NCBI GenBank assembly: GCA_018389105.1
Contig: JACATO010002189.1
Coordinates: 979,001-1,043,000 of the forward strand
Direction of reading: 5' to 3'
Length of the DNA: 64,000 nucleotides
From: Nautilus pompilius
Taxonomy: Eukaryota > Mollusca > Cephalopoda > Nautilida > Nautilidae
In this document: positions 36,501 through 42,790 of the stretch, one piece after another
Layout of the letters: each line of letters starts with the position of its first letter
Position numbering within the stretch: position 1 is the stretch's first letter
Notes under the pieces: generated by a model
Seen by the model: the letters and a program-made list of their open reading frames with translations, nothing else
What the model was told of the DNA's origin: nothing
Database searches by the model: none
Translations under genes and position numbers: made by a program

Positions 36501-39316
36501 AATTAATACATTCTTACAACTTTCTCAGTGCTGCATAATAATAGTCTTTTATATAAAAAATTTCCAAGAAATAAAATCTTTTCTCGTTGCTCTTTGCAAT
36601 AGAATAATGAATAGAAATGAAGATCTTGGAATTGATAGTGTCTGTTGTTGTTTTTTTCTTCTCTTTTTTCTGAAGTAAACCAAGTTTTTTTTTGGTTAAG
36701 TTATACACAGCAGTTTATTTTCTATAACAGAAGTTATACCATTTCTAAGAATTAGTAACAGATCATTTGTCTGGGTTTGTAACTAATAATTTTTTTTCTT
36801 CCTTTTAATCTTTTTATGCCACTTTATTTCATTTACTTTGATAAAACTGAATACAATTTTACTGAAATCTTAGTTTTGTTTGTTTCTTTGAAAACGTTTT
36901 TTTTTTTCCAATTCTTTCTTAAATTCATACTTTTTAAGTAAATTATTTTGGCACCACTTGTATTTATTTGATTTGATTTTCTTATTGACTTCACAGAATT
37001 GTTCACAACCAACTCCATCTTTTATTTGGTTAGATTCTCAAGTCACTAAAAACAATGAATGGCATGCTAAAACTAAAAGACTTTCTGACAGTGATAAATG
37101 TGAAAATTTCTTTTACCAAACATGATGTAGCATTCGTTGATGCTTCAGCTCAACTTCTCAAGTCGACTAAGAATAGAAAAAGGAACAAACAAACAATTCT
37201 TTTTAACAATTATTTTGATACTGCTTTTTTTCTTTCACTTCTGGCCATGAACTGATGATAATATTTATAATTTAAAAAAAAAACAATAGTGTCAGGTTGC
37301 TGAGGTTTGTTCAGTCGATATCAGAGGTGTGGTTTTCTGTAAGCAGGTCCCATTTCATCAGTTGCTCATTCTACATCATATCATTCTTCTAGGTGAGATG
37401 TGTAATGCTAGCTTTCTATTTCTTTTCTTTTCTTTTTTTCTTCTATCATAATTTACCAGATTGGTTCCTCTATTTTATCTCAGTCTCCTGATGCTCGCAG
37501 ACAAATTGGTTTATTTTTTCTGCACTTTGATGCATTCTCTTATCCTCCAACTTCTGCACGTTTCATGTTGATTCTTATGGATTTGATCACTCTTCTTTCC
37601 CAGCCTGCTAGATCTTACCATGGATTTTCTCATTCACCTCATCTTTGACTGACCTAGTTGTATCATTTTTTTCATGTGGGTTCCTCTATCATAACCTTTT
37701 TTCTTCCTTTCTTCAATTTTTTTTAACTTTAACCTTCATGTTTGTCTTTTCTTTTTTAACATGCCAAAATTACAGGAGACTGGCAAAGTCTGTTTTACCT
37801 GTATTCTCTGTGACAGTACTCACCCATACCATACCACATACCATTCCTTTTGACCGCAGTTCTTAATCAACTTTTACTTCCTTTATGAACAGGAAGCTTT
37901 CTTGTCATGTGACAGATCAGATGATTCTATTTTTACACTGTTTACTTTTTTTTCTAATGGTTCTTTGACTAATTCTTCATGTTGCTGTTCCTATAGTAAT
38001 TTATTTTATCATTTTTTCTCCTCTTTTCCCAGCTGGAATTACCTTTTGATTTTCTTCTTACTGTTCATTCAGTTTATATCTGCACTTAGGTATATTTAAG
38101 TTTGGCTTTCATGCAAGTTGTTTCACATGTGATATCTTTGAACAACTTTGTTTTCGTGTGCTTCTGTCAAAACTCAAGCAACTTTAGATGAAAAGTTGGC
38201 TTTTAATTTAAGTATAAATCAATAAAAAAATGCAGCAGCATTTGCTATAATGAAATCGTGTCATTACTGAGTGGTTTTAATGGCACCTCAGTATTTCATG
38301 CAGTACAGAACCCAACATCTTAACTATTCCCTATTTTCAAATCAGATTTTTCTAAGTTCTTTTTTAGTATCTGTGCTTGGCTTCATTATTTCCTGCCTAT
38401 CAACTGACTCTCCTGTCTGTGTAGTTTTTTTATAGATTGTCTGACTCCCAACAATTAAATAAGGATTCTACTCATTGCACAACCTTGACTTTTTCTTGGA
38501 ATTGTTTCATCTTGTTTTCTTAAGTCTTTTCATCCAAGCAGATTTTTTTTTTCCTACTTTGGAACACTAGTGTGGCTTAACCCACTCATCCACCACCTGA
38601 AACTTCTTGCTGATTGTTTACCCACCAATCATCAAGGTACTTGATAGATGCATGTACACTCTTTGCTCTTGCTATCTAGCAATGAAAACTTGCATGAAAA
38701 ACCATTGAAACAGCTATAGATGCCAAGCCATGGGAAGTATGGAACATGGTCAGTTTTACCTGATCAGGATTACTGTGGTTTTATTTGAAAACTTTAATTA
38801 TCTCTTGCCAGGACACGTACACACACAAGAATTATAATTTTCGCAATTATTTTGTAAGAAAAAAAAGTACTCTCAGAGTGGGATACTTTACTGAATTTTT
38901 TTTTTTTTTGCATAATATATATTTTGTAATATTTTTTTGAACTGATAGTTTTACATAGAATGGTACTACACTTATTACTGAAAAATTGTAATTTGGGGGT
39001 GGGTTGATGGCTTACACAATTTTGCATGCACATTTTATGCAAACTTGCACTATATGTGGAGAAATTTGCCAAGTAGACATCCAATCAAAAGTAATGCTAA
39101 ATATGATTTTAATATGTGATGTTTCTTTTTAAAAATATCATTTCAGGCAAAACCGAAGTGTTGAAACCTGCTTCAAGCTTATCTCAGCCCATCCTGACCA
39201 CTGACATCATCGTGCCAACAACACAGGTGAAAATCTCACAGGTAGACACCACTAAGTACATACACGTTCAGCAGAATGGCTCTTCAGTGCGGGTGTTTCG
39301 GGAAACCTCTGTATAA
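3516..39316 (+). CDS. INPP5A: Inositol polyphosphate-5-phosphatase A (type I InsP3 5-phosphatase), 3' part of a spliced gene with two alternative C-termini
   Basis: The product removes the 5-phosphate of Ins(1,4,5)P3 and Ins(1,3,4,5)P4, ending InsP3-driven calcium release; the vertebrate protein is held at membranes by a C-terminal prenyl group. Exons 3516-3568, 9736-9799, 9951-10006, 11402-11486, 14093-14182, 15257-15334, 21802-21875, 23556-23667, 25712-25777 and 28282-28986 (or 28282-28318 plus 39147-39316) join in one frame with GT-AG introns. They match the vertebrate protein from KWSRKGF onward: NIHLFHDASN, GDFNFRLD, CPSWCDRIL and CMGDHKPVF all appear in order. GDFNFRL and CPSWCDRIL are the two signatures of the Mg2+-dependent 5-phosphatase fold, and the catalytic residues look intact. 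The window encodes 226 shared residues, then 234 (CVIL form) or 68 (ETSV form). The N-terminal exons and promoter lie upstream of base 1. Family assignment is very secure; the isoform structure is inferred from splice signals alone. Confidence 0.95.
4690..4970 (+). repeat. tRNA-derived SINE copy 2 (most complete)
   Basis: The 5' part (GGCATGGTAGTTTAGGAG ... GGCCTGAGTTCAAATCC) resembles a tRNA with A and B boxes. It continues with CAGCTCGGTTTGGCATATC, TTTTTACCATGG, CTCCCACATATAAAAATGAAGG and a tail ending near GAGCATGGAAGAGG. At least six other diverged copies in this window share these blocks, which identifies it as an interspersed element. Confidence 0.72.
7165..7285. mobile_element. Palindromic MITE, copy 1
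   Basis: The core at 7192-7264 is an imperfect inverted repeat. GCATTTAGATGAAACTCAGC at the left is complementary, with mismatches, to the GGCCAGGCTTCATTTGAACA at the right. The same sequence recurs near 15.95-16.02 kb. A short, foldback, non-coding repeat is the form of a miniature DNA transposon; the parent family is not identified. Confidence 0.6.
7716..7775. repeat. (CA)n microsatellite followed by (TA)n
   Basis: An uninterrupted CA run at about 7731-7754 is flanked by imperfect CA units and followed by tatatata. Frames through it spell Thr-His repeats and are not genes. Confidence 0.9.
8673..8730. repeat. Perfect 16-bp inverted repeat with 26-nt loop
   Basis: TGTATAAAATTAGATA at 8673-8688 is exactly complementary to TATCTAATTTTATACA at 8715-8730. 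Transcribed within the INPP5A pre-mRNA it would form a stable hairpin. It could be the ends of a tiny foldback element or a small structured RNA. Confidence 0.8.
9736..9799 (+). CDS. INPP5A: INPP5A exon encoding SFDLVNIHLFHDASN...
   Basis: The exon has a polypyrimidine acceptor (ctttttcag) and donor TCT|gtaagt. After completing the split Cys codon it encodes SFDLVNIHLFHDASNIVAMQS, almost identical to the vertebrate segment with NxHLxH, a conserved strand in 5-phosphatases that contributes to the active-site face. It ends in phase 0. Only 151 bases separate it from the next exon. Confidence 0.95.
9951..10006 (+). CDS. INPP5A: INPP5A exon encoding SPSLYSANRQQALNHMLNR
   Basis: Acceptor tgttccag and donor AACAG|gtagct bound 56 nt encoding SPSLYSANRQQALNHMLN plus two bases of an Arg codon. 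It corresponds to the vertebrate SPSVYSGIRHKALGYVLDR helix that follows the NxHLxH strand. The preceding intron, 151 nt, is by far the shortest in the gene. Confidence 0.93.
10007..11401. other. Intron of INPP5A (1.4 kb)
   Basis: AT-rich intron with a poly-G run at 10739-10748 and short TG/TA stretches. No element recognised. Confidence 0.7.
11402..11486 (+). CDS. INPP5A: INPP5A exon with 5-phosphatase signature 1 (GDFNFRLD)
   Basis: Acceptor ctacttacag and donor CAG|gtaaaa bound 85 nt. The encoded segment includes FIYGDFNFRLDSHLLVQ, carrying the first of the two signature motifs of Mg2+-dependent inositol polyphosphate 5-phosphatases. The Asp and Asn of GDFN are the family's metal and phosphate-coordinating catalytic residues, and both are present. 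It ends in phase 0. Confidence 0.96.
11487..14092. other. Intron of INPP5A (2.6 kb)
   Basis: AT-rich intron with poly-T tracts and a TTA trinucleotide run near 13.97 kb. No element or extra exon recognised. Confidence 0.7.
14093..14182 (+). CDS. INPP5A: INPP5A exon encoding ELTSKTVPHHTKGKKDQ...
   Basis: This 90-nt phase 0 exon has a strong T-rich acceptor (tttttttttcag) and donor CAG|gtatgt. It encodes ELTSKTVPHHTKGKKDQ followed by a segment ending TEDGNGQ. It aligns with a weakly conserved connecting region of vertebrate INPP5A (ETLCTKAT... VVKLIFRESDN). Lysine and histidine are enriched. Support comes mainly from position, frame and clean splice sites. Confidence 0.88.
14183..15256. other. 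Intron of INPP5A (1.1 kb)
   Basis: AT-rich intron. A C/A-rich run (ccccccaaaaaaaaaa) lies near 14.43 kb. Nothing else is recognised. Confidence 0.7.
15257..15334 (+). CDS. INPP5A: INPP5A exon encoding VVLTVESKAFDYHDKHSEFF...
   Basis: This 78-nt phase 0 exon encodes VVLTVESKAFDYHDKHSEFF and ends NTNNW, matching the vertebrate KVMLQLEKKLFDYFNQEVFRD region. The donor TGG|gtaagt is near consensus. The acceptor (tattatttaag) has a weak pyrimidine tract compared with the other exons, but reading frame and homology on both sides support it. Confidence 0.9.
15935..16050. mobile_element. Palindromic MITE, copy 2
   Basis: GGATGTTCAAATGAAACCTG...GCTGAAATAGCATCGTTGTA...ATGGTATCCAGACTGG...TTTCATTTCAATGTCC matches the copy at 7.2 kb over about 75 bases, with the same internal symmetry. 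The shared CTGAAATARCA...AATGGTATC centre rules out chance similarity. Confidence 0.62.
16200..16610. other. GC- and CpG-rich pocket inside an INPP5A intron, origin unknown
   Basis: Within an AT-rich, CpG-poor intron, about 400 bases switch abruptly to GC-rich sequence with many CpG (cctcgggtgg, gaggcgccgaaacggcc, cgatgcgcc). Open frames exist on both strands (16190-16459 minus; 16239-16487 plus), but their products show no family I recognise. A recently inserted element or a processed fragment is the likeliest source. Confidence 0.5.
17017..17153. mobile_element. piggyBac-type MITE with TTAA target duplication
   Basis: The unit begins TTAACCCTTTGAAGAGTA and ends TACTTCTCAAGGGTTAA. The ends are inverted repeats of about 13 bp, and TTAA at each edge is the hallmark target-site duplication of piggyBac elements, whose termini typically read CCCTTTG. 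There is no coding capacity in 137 bp, so this would be a non-autonomous derivative. Confidence 0.7.
18295..18480 (+). repeat. tRNA-derived SINE copy 3
   Basis: GGGCCTGGGTTTCTTTTCTC, GACTGATTTGGTTGGGTGA and a following CTGTACC align with the B-box, CAGCTYGGTTTGGC and ACCATGG blocks of the copy at 4.7 kb. It sits in the 6.5 kb intron before exon 21802. Confidence 0.5.
20990..21520 (-). pseudogene. pogo/Tigger-like transposase remnant (N-terminal DNA-binding part)
   Basis: The minus-strand frame from 21516 to 21037 is open except for one TAA at 21319. It contains ETFKLEVAKFAKEN...VTDWQKAK, the FKLKVVxFAxExG...IRxWRK helix-turn-helix of pogo/CENP-B-like transposases. Later LCFRFMQRKEL...MAQKL matches the second CENP-B-type domain (WCFRFMKRxxL...TxxAQKLP). 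The DDE catalytic part is absent. The remnant lies antisense within an INPP5A intron. A domesticated exon is less likely, given the internal stop and missing remainder. Confidence 0.68.
21802..21875 (+). CDS. INPP5A: INPP5A exon encoding LHQFDTELNAFKNRLSEFEI
   Basis: Acceptor cctttcatttcag and donor CCTAG|gtaaga bound 74 nt. The product segment, LHQFDTELNAFKNRLSEFEI then TFPP, matches vertebrate LLEFDKELSVFKDRLYELDISFPP. The last two bases (AG) complete a Ser codon in the next exon, giving FPPSYPFSED at the junction. That is the conserved substrate-loop region before signature 2. Confidence 0.95.
21876..23555. other. Intron of INPP5A (1.7 kb)
   Basis: AT-rich at its left. The part from about 22.95 to 23.45 kb is less AT-rich and may be an old transposon, but I could not match it to a family. 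Confidence 0.6.
23556..23667 (+). CDS. INPP5A: INPP5A exon with 5-phosphatase signature 2 (CPSWCDRIL)
   Basis: This 112-nt exon has acceptor attatctttcag and donor CAG|gtgagt. It encodes YPFSEDTTDGLSYMKTRC followed by PSWCDRILLSHTAKDIILQ. The R-x-P-(A/S)-W-C-D-R-I-L block is the second diagnostic motif of inositol polyphosphate 5-phosphatases, and the Asp and Arg of CDR are catalytic in the family. All key residues are retained. Confidence 0.96.
23668..25711. other. Intron of INPP5A (2.0 kb)
   Basis: AT-rich intron; a possible highly decayed SINE lies near 24.42-24.54 kb (GGGTTTGAGACC-type box). Nothing else is recognised. Confidence 0.6.
25712..25777 (+). CDS. INPP5A: INPP5A exon encoding DDAHNKTKYDLIGKEICMGD...
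   Basis: This 66-nt phase 0 exon has acceptor cttaaattttag and donor AAG|gtagta. It encodes DDAHNKTKYDLIGKEICMGD then HK, matching the vertebrate TYDHIGPNVCMGDHK stretch. The Asp-His pair of GDHKPV belongs to the catalytic centre of the fold and is split from PVF by the next intron. Confidence 0.95.
25778..28281. other. Intron of INPP5A (2.5 kb)
   Basis: Contains a decayed Tc1-like element (about 26.99-27.64 kb); otherwise AT-rich with no recognisable feature. Confidence 0.6.
26990..27640 (+). pseudogene. Tc1-like transposase remnant
   Basis: Forward fragments in shifting frames include RLTTRAQDRNIF (the RVTTxxQDRYI link after the DNA-binding domain, about 27055-27105). DIILSDESNLCF followed by DGCIRVY lies at about 27280-27345, and LILHDNACLDTARMTQVFL, the second catalytic Asp block, at about 27460-27520. 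Several stops and shifts make it non-functional, and the third catalytic block is not seen. It lies in the sense orientation inside the INPP5A intron before exon 28282. Confidence 0.68.
28282..28318 (+). CDS. INPP5A: INPP5A short form of exon 28282, spliced to the ETSV exon
   Basis: The sequence ATCAG|gtaaat at 28314-28324 is a near-consensus 5' splice site inside the reading frame. Using it leaves 12 codons (PVFLLFHLKIGS) plus one base. The joint with 39147 restores Gly (G|GC) and gives KIGSG-KTEVLK. The split falls at the Gly-Lys position where the short vertebrate tail also begins. No cDNA is available here, so use of the site is inferred. Confidence 0.72.
28282..28986 (+). CDS. INPP5A: INPP5A terminal exon, read-through form ending in CaaX motif CVIL
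   Basis: After acceptor tttttatgcag, the frame runs PVFLLFHLKIGSG and then continues for 221 residues to TGA at 28984-28986. The last residues are SFRCPCVIL. CVIL is a canonical CaaX box; a terminal Leu favours geranylgeranylation in the known rule, whereas vertebrate INPP5A ends CVVQ. A second Cys two residues upstream could be palmitoylated. The tail is polar and likely disordered: a basic patch KWPRRQRHH, a SSSSEESSEGSSE cluster resembling casein kinase 2 sites, and a Gly run. No known domain is recognised in it. It is far longer than the vertebrate tail, which is only about a dozen residues after the same Gly-Lys. A donor inside the exon (after 28318) allows an alternative ending. Confidence 0.88.
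   Translation, partial: PVFLLFHLKIGSGKLDGFSYPPTRLSRRNTLSINGEDMSDIEIEQLNIHDFAIFEHEQEFTSEFRNNIRHKSNCSPSNSESLPSGLPKFQISFHDIAKQVMCVESVIRKWPRRQRHHSSSSEESSEGSSEFVNRNINAEDNLDQASTTTLLSSDFINIEIPEREGSSENPTFFVPEETSGGGGNHNLDYVQHAPSNVRDMTDDHACVCQHSKKTPFSGVTLAKDNSFRCPCVIL
29403..29408 (+). terminator. Candidate polyadenylation signal for the CVIL isoform
   Basis: An AATAAA 417 nt after the CVIL stop is the first plain hexamer downstream. Others lie at 30478-30483 and beyond. If the read-through isoform is made, one of these must end it inside what is the last intron for the other isoform. Confidence 0.3.
29740..30418 (-). mobile_element. Internally deleted mariner-like element with terminal inverted repeats
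   Basis: The minus strand encodes ETWFQQDGATCQPTRDS (catalytic WFQQDGATCHTAR block, near 30150-30185). After frame breaks come HCLSDRLFFVGLP and NKP...IKAKLQKY, matching the DLTPLDYFLWGYLK...NKP region of mariner relatives. The ends form an imperfect inverted repeat of about 28 bp: GGTGACCAATAAGTCATGAC at 29743-29762 against the complement of GTCCTGACTTAATGATTACC at 30394-30413. The AATAAGTCATGACA-type end is typical of the group. At about 680 bp it has lost the N-terminal half. Confidence 0.72.
30701..30725. repeat. (AT)n microsatellite
   Basis: An uninterrupted alternating AT run of about 25 bases. Confidence 0.9.
32934..32953. repeat. (CT)n microsatellite
   Basis: About ten CT units in the last INPP5A intron. 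Confidence 0.9.
33390..33750. promoter_or_regulatory. CpG-rich island in the last INPP5A intron
   Basis: A sharp local rise in G+C and CpG (gcgagccggcc, gtcgacgtagcgctcacg, ggcggccgatcttccgcacgtgtggtcgg) stands out from CpG-poor flanks. It carries an E-box CACGTG at 33655-33660 and a following GTCATCTTGAAGG. In a genome with methylated gene bodies, such an island could be an unmethylated internal promoter. A young GC-rich insertion is the alternative. Confidence 0.4.
33833..33860. repeat. Poly-C run followed by (AC)n
   Basis: Eleven C residues followed by about eight AC units, just 3' of the CpG island. Confidence 0.9.
34000..34245 (-). repeat. tRNA-derived SINE copy 4
   Basis: On the minus strand it begins GGGGTGGTGTAGTGGTCTGC and has GGTTAGAACTGATTCAA at the B-box position. 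Then come ATTTGGCGTACCCC, GCATGGTTTCTTC and CCTCCCACATCTAAAAATGA. This copy best preserves the tRNA-like head, including a TGGTGTAGTGGTCTG A-box-like stretch. Confidence 0.72.
39147..39316 (+). CDS. INPP5A: INPP5A alternative terminal exon ending in PDZ-ligand motif ETSV
   Basis: Acceptor aaaatatcatttcag precedes 170 nt that, joined to 28318, stay open for 55 codons to TAA at 39314-39316. The tail begins KTEVLKPASSLSQPILTT, is rich in Thr, Val and Gln, and ends VRVFRETSV. It has no Cys and so no CaaX box. The last four residues E-T-S-V fit the class I PDZ-binding pattern (S/T at -2, Val at 0). The exon's base and codon use are coding-like, in contrast to the surrounding AT-rich intron, and it has more CpG than its flanks. 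About 8 kb of AT-rich sequence with several poly(A) signals follows as a probable 3' UTR. I recognise no homologous domain; the assignment rests on frame, splice signals and composition. Confidence 0.7.
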
Positions 39317-41059
39317 TCACAGCGCTGAATAGAATAGCACTAAGGAAAGCAATGTTGCCCTATAACTCTGTTCAGGCCTGGTGGCACAGAGATCTAGAAG
39401 GATGCCGGCTTTAACACGATCGCAAAATTTTCAAGTGAAAGGAAGATCAGCTTTGATTGCCATCATTCATGAATTTAGTTGCTGCACCTTGGAGACACAT
39501 GTTGGCATTATGATGTGCTGTGCATCTTATGCAGAAATGAGATAAGTAGAGCACTTATTGTGATTGGAAGGGTGGTAATTTTGAAAGGTGTTTATGTTTT
39601 CAAATATATTATAGATTTCTTCTCATTTGAGATTTTCTGTTTCCTGTTTTGAGAAAGAAAAAAAAAGGGAGAGGAAAACATGTCAGTGCATTATGCCAGT
39701 CATTGCCTGTAGAAAGTCCTTGAATAGTTTCTGCCAGCATTGTTCTTTGCACATTCAGATTTTACGCAAAATTCACAGCAAGCTCATGCAGAAAATTACC
39801 GGGTATTGTTGGGCTCTTAAGTTTTACCATCAACCATAGAATGTAAATTTCAGCCTCAAGTCATCATTTTTTGTTTTTGAAAAAAAATCAACTGGCAATT
39901 GATTTGATTCTACACAGACTGTAGACCATCTGGTGGTACTTGCCAGTACAAAACTGCTTCAGATGCAGCATTAGCAATATAAAAGTGCAATGTCGAGCCA
40001 GTATTGGAGACAGTGTTTAAAAGAAGAAAAAAACAGACCTGGAGTCTTTCTCCTTTTTTTTTTTATTTGTTTTTATGCAACAACTTAAAGTTGGCTCTTT
40101 CCAGCATGCGCAATGGTTTCTTGGAGCCATTTTTCTAAATGTGTGAATCCTGCATGCTCAACTGTTGGTTTATGTATTTCATTACGTTGTGTTCTTATTT
40201 TAACAAATGCATCGTTTGACTGAGCCACAGAAGATTAGATTTAGATTTTCACAAATACTTTCTTCTAAATACGCTGGCCCCACAGTTGGTAAGCACAAGT
40301 TTCCTGTGTGTTTTCTGAGACTCACTACTTTCATTCTAAAAGCAAAATAAGTCTTATATTTAAAAATTTACTGTTTAAAAAAGTGTAAAATGCTAATTTT
40401 ATATTAGTCTTGGCTATATTTGTCAAACACCATTTATTGTTCTCTTGTAATTTTCTGTCTTTATTTATTAGTATATTTCATTATTCTATATACTACAGTT
40501 GCTTAGATAGAATGACATAAACACTACATTGTTAATGGCAAGTTATTGACATAATGACTCTTTGTTTAAATCTATTTTGATTAACTAAGGCAAGTCATGA
40601 CATAAAATTATTAATGCCAAATTCAGAAAGATTTTAGTTATTTCTCTAATCTAGATTTAGATATTGTAATAGTCTCATCAATATTTCCAATCAGCATCAT
40701 CTTCAAACATACTCTCAGTAACTTATAAACATCTTGTTCAGAACTGGCTTGAACATAAAACATAGATGAAGATTGTTGAAACTGCTAATCAAGGCATTTT
40801 ATTTTTTTTAAGGTTGAAACCTGTAAATTTTTCTGTGGCTTATTAAGGACAGTTTTCTATTACTAGTCATCTTTCTATAAGATAATCAACTTTCACAGCT
40901 TATCCAGACAGTTGATGCAATTGTTAGTACATTATTTACTGTTGAAAAACTATTAGATATGCTATGGAAAATTAAATTTAAAAAATATGCAAACGCACCT
41001 GAATTAATCCTTTTAAGCTCACTTTCTCGAATATTGGCATTGATTACAAAATAACAGTT

Positions 41060-41340
41060 GCAGTAAAGGCTAAATGCATAGTGTGTCAGCCTATGGTAGT
41101 TGAAGGTTCAAGTTTGAATCCTGTTAGAACCCAGCTTGGTTTGGCAACTTCACTTAGCATGGTTTTTGTACCATTTTTGTCTGTGAGGATTTCTCCCCCA
41201 TCTAAACCAAGGAGTTTTAGTGGGATCTGTTGTTAAGTTGACACACACACACACACGGCATATTTGTGCCAGCCATTGTTTTTGCTGCCATGTAACCATT
41301 GTCTCCACCTGACTAATATTGTAGATCATGGCCTACATTG
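41060..41340 (+). repeat. tRNA-derived SINE copy 5
   Basis: GAAGGTTCAAGTTTGAATCC (B box), AACCCAGCTTGGTTTGGCAA, TTTTTGTACC and CTCCCCCATCTAAACCAAGG match the family blocks in order. A short (AC)n run at about 41240-41258 interrupts it. It lies within the presumed 3' UTR. Confidence 0.68.
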
Positions 41341-42659
41341 AAGGTATTGTGCAATAGGAGATAAGAAAAGAAAAGATTCTAGTTTAACTTTTTTTCATTC
41401 AGTGATCATGACCACAGATTATCTTCCTGCAGCAATGATAAGTTGAGAATGAAAATTAAACAAAGATTATTGTTCACTAAACTTCACTATACACATGGAA
41501 ACCAATGAAAGTTTATTTCACAAAACATGAACTACTTGTGAGCTCTGAACTGTGACAGTTTTAGTAAAGATTTTAATTTATACCATTTAGTTTTATTTTT
41601 ACATAGATGAATTCTTAGAAGGACATTTTCTAATCAATTTTTCCAAAGACATTTTACCAAGTACTGAAGCTTTCATGAAAGTCCTGGAAATTTATTTAGT
41701 AAGACCACATCCTTACTATCCATGCCGCCTCCATTATGTCTACTGAGATTTGCCATATCTGAAGCCAAGTAAGATTGGGTTCTATTGTAAAGAATCAGAT
41801 TTTTCTTACATAAATGTCCAAACAACTTGTCAGCCGATATTTTTTTTTCTTAAATAATATATGTAATGTTAAGATTTTTTAAAAAATTATTTATTTATGC
41901 TGTTTAAATTCAACAGGATTTCTTTCTCTCTCTGCCTAGTTTTAATGCTATGGTGATGGTGGCAATTGATTGGTAGGCTTCCTTTTGTGTATATCTTGTT
42001 TGCTATGCTAGCAAAATGTGAAATGGTTTGGTTATTTCCCTTTCCATCTGTCATCTTGCTATCTGCCACCCTCAAGGTTTTCTCTTTGATTTCTCTAACC
42101 AAGGGAACTCCTTCGCTAAAAACCTCTCGTATTATTGCTTAACACTCATGGAGTCTGAACAAATTGAATATACTTGTTTGTGCTCAATATTACACCTGAT
42201 CTTTACTTTATCTTTTATGACTGCATAAAAAGGCAAAAGGCCATGTAAAGATGGTCTTTGGTTTTCTTTTAGATCAGTCGCTAAAGGGAAGATTAATTTT
42301 TACCTGATGGAAAATAGTCAGTCAGAAAGAAAATAAATAGCATTATCTACATACATATGGCTTTGATCTTCAAATCTGTTTTTTTATATGCAAATCTGCT
42401 GCATCAAATGTACATAGTCCAAAAAAATTATGAATTTTGTTAGAACTGCCCTAATGTATAAATTGCCTCGTTTTAATAAAACATTTCTTCAGTTTCTTAA
42501 TTATCATTATTATTATTGTTGTATTGTACTCTGATATTTACAAGGGAGACAACCCTGATAAAAGGAGTTTAGTGCTGTTTGAGTTGCCAGGAAGCATGGT
42601 CAGTCCTACACTACGAGGGATCTAACACTTTCAACTTCAACAGAGAAAATCTTCTCAGA

Positions 42660-42790
42660 AGTTTTCAATATGTTAGGCAGAGGAAACTGAAGTGCTCAAA
42701 AGAAACAATGCTAGGGATGTATGCCAAACCAAGCTGGTCTTGACCCAGATTTAAACCCAATCCCTCAAACTAATTATTGATTGCCATCTT
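42660..42790 (-). repeat. tRNA-derived SINE copy 6 (partial)
   Basis: Minus-strand GAGGGATTGGGTTTAAATCT (B box) is followed by GACCAGCTTGGTTTGGCATA and CATCCC, the head-to-body junction of the family. The rest is diverged. Confidence 0.6.

Larger units (their letters stand above)
28319..39146. other. Last intron of the ETSV isoform (10.8 kb)
   Basis: The largest intron; its first 668 bases are coding in the CVIL isoform. It contains a mariner-like remnant with terminal inverted repeats (29.74-30.42 kb), an (AT)n run (30.70-30.73 kb), a (CT)n run (32.93-32.95 kb), a CpG-rich island (33.39-33.75 kb) and a SINE (34.0-34.25 kb). A weak Tigger-like fragment may lie near 35.4-35.65 kb. The 36-39 kb part is pyrimidine-biased AT-rich sequence. 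Confidence 0.65.
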
